The notes: a model not told the origin generated them from the sequence alone. A stretch of DNA of 64,000 nt from Paenibacillus agri (GCF_013359945.1 NZ_JABWCS010000221.1:496001-560000), one strand, 5' to 3'. Shown: positions 51,964-61,140, counted from the stretch's first letter. Made by a program: numbers and translations.

Positions 51964-53658
51964 TTACATTTGCACATTGAGCAGATTGCCGATTTTGTAC
52001 ACGACGTCATCTGTATCTGCATTGATATTGGCAGCTTCATTAATGATGGATATACTCTCCAGAGCTTTAATATTCGCATTGTAACCAATGGTATAGATCG
52101 GAATTTTATAGGTTTGAATAAGTCCTCTGATATCATCTAGTGAATGTCCCTCGTTGGTCTCCCCGTCACTTAGTACAAAGATCAGCGGCTTGATCTCCGG
52201 ATTAACTTTGACTTGATCTTGAAGCATCTTCATGGCAACAACCATAGCGTCAAACGTAGCGGTACCTCCGGCAGCTTGCAGACTATTAATAGCACCTACG
52301 AACATAGATTGCTGATTGGTATCATATTTTGCAATGGGAAGATTGACCGTAACGTCACTGGAGTAAGAGACAAAGCCGATACTGTTGTCTTTTCCTAAAT
52401 ACTTCTGCCCCTTAAGCAATGACTCTTTCAGACGATTGAGTGGTTCGCCAGCCATGCTTCCCGATACATCGGCAACAAATACTGCTGCAATTGGTGTATT
52501 TCCGTCTTTCTTTTCCTTCCAGAGCTTCTGGGCAGATGAGAGCACACTGCCATCTACTGGGTCAAGCTCGGCAACATAATCATTCAGACCGTTAAATCCA
52601 TTGTCTGCTCCAGATTTTTGGTATTTAGCCTGTTCAACAAAGGCAGCGAATTTCTTAATGATCTCCAGCTTTTCCTTAGGTAAATTACCAAGCGCGTACA
52701 GCGGGCTGTCATGTCTTACGCCGAATGGAGTAAATACATAACCGCTCTTTAAATCAGGTGTGTTGACATAAGTCTGATATTCCAGCACGAATGCGTCGAG
52801 TCTGCCAGTTTTTGCGGCTTCACGCATTTGCAGGGTGGTGGAGGCAATGAAGGGAACGTTGGCCTGGAACTTCTCGAAGCCTTGCACTGCCTTATCCCCC
52901 AGCAGATCAGAACTGTCAAAAGTGGATAGGGCCGTTACCAGAAAGTTCAATCCGGTGGAACTGGCAAAGGGATCGGTGTATCCCATCGCCAGCTCGTTGT
53001 CAGCGATAGCGTCTGTAATGGTTTTAACATTGAGCGAACCGTACTTATTCACCAGTTCATCATACTTCTTCTTGTTGGTCACAACACCGGTTACATTACC
53101 GATCAGGCGCTTGGCGACAAGTTCAGTTTGAACGCCGCTGGCTTTGACCATTTCTCCCCACAACTCATTAGAAGGGGTATAGGCGTCCGGCACATATTTA
53201 CCGGATCTTATGTAGTCGGCCGCTGTACCTGAAGCGATATTGCGGATTTTGACCGAAACGGGCTTTCCGTCTACCAGTGTATTAGAATCATTGAAGTCTT
53301 TAGCCACACCATTCAACCATCCATCTTTGCCAGTTCCGGATTTCTCTATAGAAGAGAAGATTTCAACGAAGTTGTCGGTTGTAGGCTCAACAGAAATCGT
53401 GAACTTGGAGATATCAGGTAGGGAGTCGCCGACGGCTACAGGATCAAGATCGATTTGACCTTTGACCAGTGGCGCAGTGGTTACTTTAATATCTTTATAG
53501 AGTTTCTCCAGTCGTTTCGTGGCATCCTCCGCCGAAATTTCGGTCTTGGATTTACCCAAGTTAGAGGTAAGGGTGATTCCAAAGTATACAAGTGCAAAGA
53601 CCGATACCGCAATAATTGCTAATACCGCAAATGTTTTTCCTTTCCTCGCCATCATCAT
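51964..53658 (-). CDS. Membrane-anchored VWA-domain protein with binding-protein-like N-terminal part
   Basis: 564 residues. One N-terminal transmembrane anchor (FAVLAIIAVSVFALVYFGITL), so the protein faces outward. Residues about 70-360 resemble an extracellular solute-binding fold (ISVEPTTDNFVEIFSSIEKS, then KVPDAYTPSNELWGEMV-like and AMGYTDPFASSTGLNFLV). Residues about 375-564 form a von Willebrand factor A domain with MIDAS DVSGS (AAVFVADVSGSMAGEPL) and LSDGETNEGHS. It may bind a metal or protein ligand and act with TelA. Three ATGs in tandem at the start; the first is used here. Confidence 0.83.
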   Translation of the reverse strand: MMMARKGKTFAVLAIIAVSVFALVYFGITLTSNLGKSKTEISAEDATKRLEKLYKDIKVTTAPLVKGQIDLDPVAVGDSLPDISKFTISVEPTTDNFVEIFSSIEKSGTGKDGWLNGVAKDFNDSNTLVDGKPVSVKIRNIASGTAADYIRSGKYVPDAYTPSNELWGEMVKASGVQTELVAKRLIGNVTGVVTNKKKYDELVNKYGSLNVKTITDAIADNELAMGYTDPFASSTGLNFLVTALSTFDSSDLLGDKAVQGFEKFQANVPFIASTTLQMREAAKTGRLDAFVLEYQTYVNTPDLKSGYVFTPFGVRHDSPLYALGNLPKEKLEIIKKFAAFVEQAKYQKSGADNGFNGLNDYVAELDPVDGSVLSSAQKLWKEKKDGNTPIAAVFVADVSGSMAGEPLNRLKESLLKGQKYLGKDNSIGFVSYSSDVTVNLPIAKYDTNQQSMFVGAINSLQAAGGTATFDAMVVAMKMLQDQVKVNPEIKPLIFVLSDGETNEGHSLDDIRGLIQTYKIPIYTIGYNANIKALESISIINEAANINADTDDVVYKIGNLLNVQM

Positions 53659-53666
53659 CTTCCTTT

Positions 53667-54410
53667 CTATTGCTGGTAGAGTTTTGTTTGTTTGATTAAG
53701 TCATTGATTTCTCTCATGCAGGGCATTTCTTCGATCGATTTATAGTCTGTACTGTCTAACAGGGAGATTTCCAGCAACAGCTGATCAAGCTTCAGTAGAA
53801 TTTCTTCGTTGGCACCTAAATACCCGGCCACATAGGCAAAGTATTCGTTGAAAAGATTCCTTTTCTGCTGTACCAGTTTATCGGAGAACTGTCCAGGGTT
53901 ATGAGAATCCGTAAAAAGCGAGAATTCTTCGGCATCGAATACGCTTAACTTGTTAAGAATCCCTTTGATATTCAGATAAAAGAGTTTTTCAACGGACCCG
54001 ATCACCGCAATAAATTTTTGATAACTCAGTTCTGTTTGCTCAAATCGCTGCGACAGGACATTCAGCAACGTATCCTTCTTCTTATCGATTCGCTCGAGCT
54101 GATCCAGAGCAAGGACCACATCTTTTTTTAGTACTTTAACATTACGGTATTTATGCAGCTCGGCTATATAATCCACCTGGGTCTCCAGCTTCCGGATGGA
54201 TTTCGCAGGTGAAGGTTTGAATAGCAAGATATAACTTCCGTAAAGGACAACCAGCAAACTAAGGACTAACAGAGTTACGCCGGAGGCGGTCTCAAGGGCA
54301 CTTCCGCTGACAATGTCCACGCCCAGCAGCCCCGGTGACAATACCGCGATGTTCAGTAACACAATGCCTGCAATTAGGCCGAGCAGTTTGAAAAGTCTTG
54401 AGCTGTTCAG
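53667..54410 (-). CDS. Membrane protein of the TelA operon, probable CTG start
   Basis: 247 residues from a CTG at 54410. A perfect GGAGGAGG lies eight bases before that CTG, and a stop codon just upstream (TAA, two codons before) leaves no ATG, GTG or TTG; the next GTG (54362) has no ribosome binding site. The N-terminus holds two hydrophobic segments (KLLGLIAGIVLLNIAVL and VTLLVLSLLVVLYGSYILLF), then a cytoplasmic helical region with coiled-coil character. Organisation resembles XpaC of B. subtilis, but I cannot prove homology. First gene of the operon with the VWA and TelA genes. Confidence 0.72.
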   Translation of the reverse strand: MNSSRLFKLLGLIAGIVLLNIAVLSPGLLGVDIVSGSALETASGVTLLVLSLLVVLYGSYILLFKPSPAKSIRKLETQVDYIAELHKYRNVKVLKKDVVLALDQLERIDKKKDTLLNVLSQRFEQTELSYQKFIAVIGSVEKLFYLNIKGILNKLSVFDAEEFSLFTDSHNPGQFSDKLVQQKRNLFNEYFAYVAGYLGANEEILLKLDQLLLEISLLDSTDYKSIEEMPCMREINDLIKQTKLYQQ

Positions 54411-54604
54411 GGTTTACACCTCCTCCAAGAGTATATTTTGACAAGGGTCATTCTGATTCATTTTATCAGAGAATAGCGAGATTGGCTTTCAAATCTTTCC
54501 AATAAAACAGGAACTATACGGAAAAATGTTGGCTGATTAGTGGTTATTACGTGAAATCAAGGATATTTGTTTCAAAATAAAATATAAATTGGGCTTTACA
54601 CGGT

Positions 54605-54636
54605 TATAATGTTAGTGTACTATTCAACTATGACAC
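54605..54636 (+). promoter_or_regulatory. -10 and imperfect dyad upstream of the ABC/GntR operon
   Basis: TATAAT (54605-54610) followed by GTGTACTA-ttcaac-TATGACAC (54615-54636), a dyad with six of eight matching positions. The operon encodes a YtrA-like GntR regulator, so this is a candidate autoregulatory operator. No good -35 is visible. Confidence 0.5.
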
Positions 54637-54689
54637 CGATACAATAAAACGTTTACCATAACAATCTTTCTAAAGAGGGAGGCATATGC

Positions 54690-55655
54690 ATGAGCCAAAG
54701 AGATGTACAGCAAGCGCAACACGAACGGGAAGACATTGTCCTGCAGATGAATGAAGTCAGCAAGGTCATTAAGGGAAAAGCTATTGTTGATAAGCTTTCT
54801 TTTCAAATTCGCAAGGGTGAGATCGTAGGGCTGCTAGGACCAAACGGTGCGGGGAAGACGACAACGATCCGCATGATGACTGGGCTGATTCGGATGAGTG
54901 AAGGAGATATTGAGGTACAGGGCCACAGCATCAAGAAGAATTTCAAATCGGCCATTGCCCACATCGGCGCCATTATTGAGAACCCGGAGTTCTATCCCTA
55001 CATGACCGGACTCGATAATTTACGGCAGTATGAGCGGATGACTGACGATGTGGATGATGACCGGATTGATGAAGTGGTTCAGCTGGTGGGACTTCAGGAG
55101 GCAATGAACAAGAAAGTCAGATCTTATTCGCTGGGTATGCGCCAACGGCTGGGGATTGCCCAAGCTCTACTGCAGCGGCCTAAGCTGTTGATCCTGGATG
55201 AGCCGACCAACGGACTTGACCCGGCGGGTATTCGGGAAATGCGCGACTACATGCGAACCATTGCTGAAGTGGAAGGCATCTCCATTCTGATCTCTAGTCA
55301 CATGCTGTCGGAGGTGGAGCAGATCTGCCACCGTGCGGTTGTGATTCAGAATGGAAAGCTCGTGACGGTAACAGAACTTGGAGCAGAGAACAGCGTTTCA
55401 GAAGAGGTTACGTTAACGTTCCGAGTAGATGCTATTGAACCGGCAATTGCGATAGCTCATGGAACAGAAGGTATACAGGTGGTCCGCACCGACTTTATTA
55501 GGGATCAGTTGACGGTCACGATGAACAATAAGAATGTACCAGAACTGGTAGGGGCTCTGGGTGCAGCAGGTGTGGGTCTGTACCGGATTGAAGAGAACAG
55601 GCAGAGCCTGGAAGAAGATTTCCTGAAATGGACAGGAGGGAATCGTATTGCATAA
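54690..55655 (+). CDS. ABC transporter ATPase, BcrA-like
   Basis: 321 residues; Walker A GLLGPNGAGKTTTIRMM, Q-loop-like IGAIIENPEFYPYMTGLDNL, signature YSLGMRQRLGIAQAL, Walker B LLILDEPTNGLDP, switch His SSHMLSEVEQI. ENPEFYPYMTG and SLGMRQRLG are typical of the bacitracin-type (BcrA) ABC-2 ATPases, which confer resistance to peptide antibiotics or export them. C-terminal extension of about 100 residues. First gene of a five-gene operon; overlaps the permease by eight bases. Confidence 0.9.
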   Translation: MSQRDVQQAQHEREDIVLQMNEVSKVIKGKAIVDKLSFQIRKGEIVGLLGPNGAGKTTTIRMMTGLIRMSEGDIEVQGHSIKKNFKSAIAHIGAIIENPEFYPYMTGLDNLRQYERMTDDVDDDRIDEVVQLVGLQEAMNKKVRSYSLGMRQRLGIAQALLQRPKLLILDEPTNGLDPAGIREMRDYMRTIAEVEGISILISSHMLSEVEQICHRAVVIQNGKLVTVTELGAENSVSEEVTLTFRVDAIEPAIAIAHGTEGIQVVRTDFIRDQLTVTMNNKNVPELVGALGAAGVGLYRIEENRQSLEEDFLKWTGGNRIA

Positions 55656-56394
55656 CCTGAAACGGCTGGTCGTCAACGAATGGTTGAAATTGTTTAAGAA
55701 ACGTTCGTTTTTTGTACCGTATGCCTTGTTAATAGGAATGTCTTTCATAGTAGGATACGTTATACATTCTTTTGCAGCAGGGATGTTTGGCTCGGTCTAT
55801 GACTTTACAGTAACGATGTCCTACATCCAAGGACTGGGCCAGGTCGTAACCATTATGGCGATTATCGGTTCCTCCGGAATAGTAGCCAAGGAATACAGCC
55901 AGGGAACCATTAAATTTTTGCTGATTCGTGCCCGCAGCCGGACGTCTATACTGGCCTCCAAATATATAACAGCATTGATCTACGGCTTGTCATTGACGCT
56001 TGCAACAGCGGTTGCCCTATTCATTTCCGGGTCAATCTGGTTTGGCTTTAGCGGTGCTGAAGGAAGATGGGTCGACGTTCTTGGTTCACTTGGGTATAGC
56101 TATGTCTATACCGTGGTCTATATAACGCTTGCTTTTATGATAGGAATACTAACGACCTCGGGAGGGGCGACGATAGGGATTACGATGCTCATGCTTATGC
56201 TCGACAAGACAATTATTCAGAAGGAATTTTATAAATATATGCTGTTCCCCAACCTGGATCTGTCTGTCTATACCGATGGAGGAGCTCCGCTGCCGGGAAT
56301 GACGTTATCCTTCTCGATCGTGATGCTTGCCGTGTATGTGCTTCTATTCCTCCTTGCCGGGTTTGTTGTGTTCAGACGAAGGGATGTTGCATAA
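55648..56394 (+). CDS. ABC-2 permease, BcrB-like
   Basis: 248 residues with six transmembrane helices (for instance FVPYALLIGMSFIVGYVIHS and YVYTVVYITLAFMIGILTTS). TTG start, seven bases after GGAGGG, overlapping the ATPase 3' end. The EWLKLFKKRSFF N-terminus and EYSQGTIKFLLIRARSR loop are typical of BcrB-type permeases. Partner of the ATPase at 54690. Confidence 0.87.
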   Translation: MHNLKRLVVNEWLKLFKKRSFFVPYALLIGMSFIVGYVIHSFAAGMFGSVYDFTVTMSYIQGLGQVVTIMAIIGSSGIVAKEYSQGTIKFLLIRARSRTSILASKYITALIYGLSLTLATAVALFISGSIWFGFSGAEGRWVDVLGSLGYSYVYTVVYITLAFMIGILTTSGGATIGITMLMLMLDKTIIQKEFYKYMLFPNLDLSVYTDGGAPLPGMTLSFSIVMLAVYVLLFLLAGFVVFRRRDVA

Positions 56395-56396
56395 CT

Positions 56397-56783
56397 ATGA
56401 CGATTGAATTTGATAACAACCTGCCTATTTACATCCAGATTATGAATTATATCAAAGGTGAGATTGTGACCGGGAAGCTGAAGCCGGGCGATAAAATTCC
56501 TTCCGTACGTGAGCTGGCCAGTGATTTACAGATCAACCCGAATACGGTGCAACGGACCTTTCAGGAACTGGAGCGTGAGACAATCGTGGAGACAAGGCGC
56601 GGGATGGGACGATATGTGACAAGTGAGGAAGGTAGAATTATGACCATCAAGAAAGAAATGGCCAAGGATGTGCTGGATCGGTTTATCCGCGGGATGAGAG
56701 AGCTCGGTTTTCAAGGAGAAGATATTGTTGCTGCCGTAGCAGAGAGTGTGGGCCACGAAGATGCAGAAAAAGGGGATGTATAG
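56397..56783 (+). CDS. GntR-family regulator, YtrA subfamily
   Basis: 128 residues. N-terminal winged helix-turn-helix (LPIYIQIMNYIKGEIVTGKL, KIPSVRELASDLQINPNTVQ and RTFQELERETIVETRRGMG) with only a short C-terminal helical tail, the layout of YtrA-type regulators that control adjacent ABC transporter genes. Starts two bases after the BcrB-like gene. The dyad at 54615-54636 is its likely operator, with release by cell-wall antibiotics as in B. subtilis ytr; that ligand is inference. Confidence 0.9.
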   Translation: MTIEFDNNLPIYIQIMNYIKGEIVTGKLKPGDKIPSVRELASDLQINPNTVQRTFQELERETIVETRRGMGRYVTSEEGRIMTIKKEMAKDVLDRFIRGMRELGFQGEDIVAAVAESVGHEDAEKGDV

Positions 56784-56784
56784 T

Positions 56785-57486
56785 GTGGAGGATATCCTTC
56801 AGATACAGCAAGTCAGCAAGAAGTATTGGTCCAAGCAGGCTGTTCGCGATATTTCTTTTACATTGGGGCCTGGGAAAATCATCGGTCTCTTGGGCAGCAA
56901 CGGCAGCGGCAAAACTACAATTATGAAAATGATCGCCGGTCTGGCCCAGCCAACCTCTGGCAAAATTGCCGTTTATGGTAATCCTGTTGGTGTTGAGACC
57001 AAATCCTTAATCTCATTTATGCCAGACCAGCCGCTAACCGAGTCGTGGATGACTGTGGGGGATGCACTGCGCTTTTACAGTGATTTCTTTGCGGATTTCG
57101 ATCAAGCCAAGGCAGAGCGGATGCTGGACTTTATGAAGCTGTCGCTGGCTGACAAGGTCAGATCACTGTCCAAAGGGATGAGTGAACGTCTGCAGCTGAC
57201 ATTGGCATTATCACGCAAGGCCAGTCTCTATCTGCTAGACGAACCGCTGGGCGGTGTGGACCCCGTAGCAAGAACCAGAATCCTGAATGCATTGGTAGAG
57301 TTCTATGAAGAAGACAGTAGTATTCTGATTTCCACGCATCTGGTGTCTGATATTGAGCGGATCTTTGATGAGGTCATTATGGTCAAGAATGGGGAGATGG
57401 TCATGCACGGGAATGTGGAAGAGCTCCGGCTGCAGCATGGTAAAAGCATGGATGAACTGTTCAGAGAGGTGTTTGCCGAATGCTAA
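56785..57486 (+). CDS. ABC transporter ATPase, second pair
   Basis: 233 residues from GTG at 56785, chosen because AAAAAGGGG lies nine bases upstream and the gene would start just after the GntR stop; a longer frame overlaps the regulator. Walker A GLLGSNGSGKTTIMKMI, signature LSKGMSERLQLTLAL, Walker B LYLLDEPLGGVDP, switch His ISTHLVSDIERIFDE. The LSKGM signature and compact size fit YtrB-like ATPases. Works with the next gene's permease. Overlaps that gene by seven bases. Confidence 0.88.
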   Translation: MEDILQIQQVSKKYWSKQAVRDISFTLGPGKIIGLLGSNGSGKTTIMKMIAGLAQPTSGKIAVYGNPVGVETKSLISFMPDQPLTESWMTVGDALRFYSDFFADFDQAKAERMLDFMKLSLADKVRSLSKGMSERLQLTLALSRKASLYLLDEPLGGVDPVARTRILNALVEFYEEDSSILISTHLVSDIERIFDEVIMVKNGEMVMHGNVEELRLQHGKSMDELFREVFAEC

Positions 57487-58220
57487 AGCTGATGAAATAT
57501 GATTTCAGGCGTAATCGTGATCAGATTCTGGGGCTGTATGCAGTTACACTGCTGCTTGAGGCTGTGATTTGGATCTTGGCGGAGGTTTATCATTGGGAGA
57601 ATCTTAGCATGCTTGTGCTTCAGGCCGTTACTTATTTCTCTGCTGCTATCTTCCTTGTAGTTCTGGCTTGCCGAACCTATAGCACCAATCTGAAGTCCTA
57701 TGGCCGTAAGTTGATTCCCGTAAAAACCCTATATACCGTGCTCTCCCCGCTGCTGTTGAATCTGATTCTGTTGATAGTCTTAATTGCACTAGCAGTGCTG
57801 CATGTGGCCATCTATGGCTTTGTCTATCCGGACATTCTGCCAAAAGACTTCTGGTATATTTCGTTCATCAGTGTACTGAATTTGCTAGGTGCAGCCATGG
57901 TCTTTTTGATCGCACTGACGTTCTCTATTACGGTTTCCCATAGTCTGCCTTTTCGCAGCAAAGTCTGGATCGGCATTCTCACACTGTTTGTTCTGAATCT
58001 GATTCTGGGACTGGTCGAAGGGCAACTGTTTCCAGATTCAGGGGGCTGGATGGAACTTGCTTTCCGGTATAATTTCACTTCAGGTGAGTATTTGAACGCT
58101 AACGGAATTGAAGCAGCTGGTAAAGCGTTTGACATCGGTCCGGCACTAATTGAAACGGTATTTTGCCTGATTCTACTATATGCATCCACCTGGCTCGTTA
58201 AAAAGAAGGTAGAGATCTAA
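57480..58220 (+). CDS. ABC-2-like permease, second pair
   Basis: 246 residues with six predicted transmembrane helices; starts MLKLMKYDFRRNRDQILGLY. Sequence is hydrophobic with no specific motif, as is normal for YtrC/D-like subunits. It is the last gene of the five-gene operon, and a terminator follows 32 bases downstream. Confidence 0.82.
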   Translation: MLKLMKYDFRRNRDQILGLYAVTLLLEAVIWILAEVYHWENLSMLVLQAVTYFSAAIFLVVLACRTYSTNLKSYGRKLIPVKTLYTVLSPLLLNLILLIVLIALAVLHVAIYGFVYPDILPKDFWYISFISVLNLLGAAMVFLIALTFSITVSHSLPFRSKVWIGILTLFVLNLILGLVEGQLFPDSGGWMELAFRYNFTSGEYLNANGIEAAGKAFDIGPALIETVFCLILLYASTWLVKKKVEI

Positions 58221-58251
58221 TTTCTAGACTCTCTGCTATAGAGTATAATAG

Positions 58252-58285
58252 ACAGACGCCCCTCCAAGCGGAGCGGCGTTTGTTC
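58252..58285. terminator. Terminator between the ABC operon and the PilZ gene
   Basis: ACAGACGCC-c-CTCC-AAGC-GGAG-c-GGCGTTTGT hairpin between convergent genes. Confidence 0.78.
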
Positions 58286-58294
58286 TATGTCTAT

Positions 58295-58675
58295 TTACAT
58301 TCCCTCCGCGCTGCGGCCATGGGTCCATGACTCCAGCTCCCGGATCAGCATGTCTTCTTCAGCTTTACTCAAATCCAGTCGAACACCATATTTGTACTGT
58401 CCGAGGCCGAACATCCAGCCCCAGCGCACACGGCCTTCAAATCTGAGCTTGTTCTCATTTAGCTGAAAATGAATAATCAGTTTCGTATCTCCAGCTGAGA
58501 AGCGAAGGTTCAGGGAAGTCCGCACTTTACATCCGGAACGGCTGAGATCGAGCATTACGCCCTCGGTTAGCTTCCCGGCACCGGGGCCGGTATTGCCGGC
58601 CGGCACTTCAAGCCAGCATTCGATCGGTTGGTTCATGACATACCGGAATGGTTCTTTTCTGCTCGAGCCGTCCAT
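58295..58675 (-). CDS. PilZ-domain protein, second copy
   Basis: 126 residues. Basic RKEPFRY motif (residues 6-12) and LDLSRSGCK (D/NxSxxG) define the c-di-GMP site; the Arg spacing is RxxxxR, as in the paralogue at 40733-41110. A Trp-rich beta-strand pair (GRVRWGWMFGLGQYKYGVRL) and an acidic helix complete the domain. Encoded next to a diguanylate cyclase gene, so a c-di-GMP effector role is likely; its partner is unknown. Confidence 0.84.
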   Translation of the reverse strand: MDGSSRKEPFRYVMNQPIECWLEVPAGNTGPGAGKLTEGVMLDLSRSGCKVRTSLNLRFSAGDTKLIIHFQLNENKLRFEGRVRWGWMFGLGQYKYGVRLDLSKAEEDMLIRELESWTHGRSAEGM

Positions 58676-58801
58676 AATTTACCTCCGCTAGTTTATTTGC
58701 TATTATATCGAAATGAAGAGAGTGCGACAATCTACTAAAGTGTTATTTTTCAGATTTTGTAGTAAAAATTTACATTAATATCGAATAAGGGTGGGTCAGA
58801 C

Positions 58802-59407
58802 ATGTATCAATACGATAATGAAACTTTTCACCATCATAATTTTGACCAAAGTAATTTGCAGGATGGTGAACTGAACGGCTGTATCTTCGAACAATGCTCG
58901 TTCAAGGGTGCGTCTATGGAAGAAATGACCTCTACAGGATGTCAGTTTATTGATTGTGATTTTACGGGTGCCTATCTGAATGCATCACTGCATAGGGGTT
59001 CAGCGTTCACGAATTGTAAATTCAGCGGGACTAATCTGTTCGTCGTAAAATTTGAAGATTGCAAAATGGTCGGTTCAGATTTCTCCAACGCAGCGCTTGA
59101 CGGACTGACGATCACAGGTGGTGATTGGTCATACACCAATCTGAGACACGCCAATTTGAGCAAGCAGAACCTGCGCGGGATAAGATTTTTAGAGGCGGAT
59201 CTGTTTGGCTGTGATTTACAGAAAAGTGATCTCCGCGGAGCGGATTTAAGCAGGGTACAACTTGGCCAGTGCAAGCTGAAGGGGGCGGATCTCCGGGACG
59301 CGAAGCTGGAAGGTATTGATCTGAAAGGCCTCGATTGGCAAGGGGTGCGAATGGATGTAGAGCAAGCTGTACTTCTGGCACGCTCGCTTGGTGCGAAGGT
59401 AGGCTGA
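58802..59407 (+). CDS. Pentapeptide-repeat protein
   Basis: 201 residues made of A(D/N)LXX-type repeats from about residue 12 on (for example QFIDCDFTGAYLNAS, SGTNLFVVKFEDCKMVGSDF, then AVLFGCDLQKSDLRGADLSR-like). The repeats build a right-handed quadrilateral beta-helix. Qnr-like members mimic DNA and protect gyrase from quinolones, but most are uncharacterised; no specific Qnr signature is seen. Single gene with the last 30 residues non-repetitive. Confidence 0.88.
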   Translation: MYQYDNETFHHHNFDQSNLQDGELNGCIFEQCSFKGASMEEMTSTGCQFIDCDFTGAYLNASLHRGSAFTNCKFSGTNLFVVKFEDCKMVGSDFSNAALDGLTITGGDWSYTNLRHANLSKQNLRGIRFLEADLFGCDLQKSDLRGADLSRVQLGQCKLKGADLRDAKLEGIDLKGLDWQGVRMDVEQAVLLARSLGAKVG

Positions 59408-59500
59408 GCTGAGAAAACAGACTGTTGAAAACTTAAGAGGAATCCGATGATAGAATAGTAGCGTTTTCACTCAAGCAGGATCGGATAAGGAGAATGAATT

Positions 59501-61132
59501 GTGTCATTGAATTTGCGCACCGTATTCTCAGGCGCCTTCGCTGTTATTATTATCATGCTGACAGCACTCTTAAGCTATATAATCGGCAATGAGTCCACCA
59601 AAACCGTCGAGGTGAGTATCGGGAGCACCTTAACGGAGGTGGCTGAACAGATGTCGGAGAAGCTGGATCACTTTATGTGGTCGCGTTCCGGAGAGGTTGA
59701 AGTTCTGAGTAAGTTGAATGCTTTTCAGGAACCAGTGGATAAGACAGAGGTCAGCGTGCTGCTGAACCAGTTGAAGCAAAGCATGCCTGTGTTCACCTGG
59801 GTGGGGTATCTGGATACTCATGGGGAAGTAGTGGCTTCGACGGACAATATTCTGTTAGGACAAAATATAAGTCAGCGCCCGGTGTTTCAAGAGGGCATCA
59901 AAGATAAATTCATAGGTGACGTCCACGATGCGGTGCTGCTCGCCAAGCTGCTGCCGAACCCTAGCGGAGAACCTTTGCAGTTTGTTGATGTAAGCGTTCC
60001 TATTTATGGCAAGCAAGGACAGAAGAATGGCGTTCTGGCTGCACATTTTAGTTGGGAATGGTCACGGGAGGTAGAGCGGTCGATTCTCGCACCTTTGGAG
60101 GAACGGATGAAGGGTGTTGAGGTTTTTGTAGTCAGTAAGAAGGATGACACCACTCTGGTGGGGCCTAAGAAGATGGTAGGGCACCAAATGACCGGGGAGA
60201 GTCTTCAGCACGTCCGTAAGGGGGAGAATTCCTGGCTGGTGGAAAAGGATGCCAGTGGCTCTTCTTATCTGACAGGATATGCCTACGGTGATGGGTATAT
60301 GGACTATCCCGGCTTAGGGTGGTCGGTCATTATTCGCCAGCCTGCGGATATAGCCTTTGCCTCTGTTCGTCAGCTTGAGCGGTTTATCATAATCGTTGGT
60401 ATGGTGACAGCGGCTTTGTTCGGAGTGCTGGGATGGTTCGTAGCGCGGTGGATTGTACGGCCGCTGAACCACATTGCGATAACGGCCGATCGGCTGGCTG
60501 CGGGCGAGGAAGCAGAAATTCCGGAAAGCCACAGGTATAAAGAGGTTAACACCTTATCATCATCTCTAAAAAATTTGGTTAACAACCTTACACGCACAGA
60601 AACGGCGCTAGGGTTCATGTCCGATATCGCTCATCATGATGTTCTTACCGGTCTACCCAACCGAATGGCGTTGAATGACTTCCTGGTCCATGCAGTCAGC
60701 CGGGCGAAACAGAAGGGTACCACGCTGAGCTTTCTCTATCTGGATCTAGACGGATTCAAGAAAGTGAATGATACGCTAGGACATGCCGCAGGTGACAGAC
60801 TTCTGCAGGAAGTAGCTTGCCGTCTTCAGGAGTGCACACGGGATAATGAGATTGTTGCCAGACTTGGCGGGGACGAATTCGTTGTAGTGCTGCACACCTC
60901 GGTAAGCAAGCCAATGCAGGAGGCGGAGGTAGTAGCCAAACGTATTATTAACACGATTAACCAGCCCTTTCATTTGGAGGAGGGAGTGAATGTCGGCTGC
61001 AGTATTGGCGCAGCTGTCTGGAGTGTAGGAAGCGGGCAGGACACACGCGAGACGATGCGCCTCGCGGATGAAGCCCTTTATATATCCAAACGTACCGGCA
61101 AAAACCGGATTACGTTCGAAGCTAATTCATAA
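59501..61132 (+). CDS. Diguanylate cyclase with extracellular sensor and HAMP
   Basis: 543 residues. Transmembrane helix 1 (about 10-30), a 250-residue extracytoplasmic sensor (dCache-like, with GWSVIIRQPADIAFA at its end), helix 2 (about 290-310), HAMP (VRPLNHIAITADRLAAGEEA), then a GGDEF domain (about 375-543) with DVLTGLPNR, LDLDGFKKVND and the active-site GGDEF. The inhibitory I-site is RDNE instead of RxxD. It makes c-di-GMP from two GTP in response to an outside signal. GTG start nine bases after AAGGAG. Confidence 0.9.
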   Translation: MSLNLRTVFSGAFAVIIIMLTALLSYIIGNESTKTVEVSIGSTLTEVAEQMSEKLDHFMWSRSGEVEVLSKLNAFQEPVDKTEVSVLLNQLKQSMPVFTWVGYLDTHGEVVASTDNILLGQNISQRPVFQEGIKDKFIGDVHDAVLLAKLLPNPSGEPLQFVDVSVPIYGKQGQKNGVLAAHFSWEWSREVERSILAPLEERMKGVEVFVVSKKDDTTLVGPKKMVGHQMTGESLQHVRKGENSWLVEKDASGSSYLTGYAYGDGYMDYPGLGWSVIIRQPADIAFASVRQLERFIIIVGMVTAALFGVLGWFVARWIVRPLNHIAITADRLAAGEEAEIPESHRYKEVNTLSSSLKNLVNNLTRTETALGFMSDIAHHDVLTGLPNRMALNDFLVHAVSRAKQKGTTLSFLYLDLDGFKKVNDTLGHAAGDRLLQEVACRLQECTRDNEIVARLGGDEFVVVLHTSVSKPMQEAEVVAKRIINTINQPFHLEEGVNVGCSIGAAVWSVGSGQDTRETMRLADEALYISKRTGKNRITFEANS

Positions 61133-61140
61133 TCAAACCG

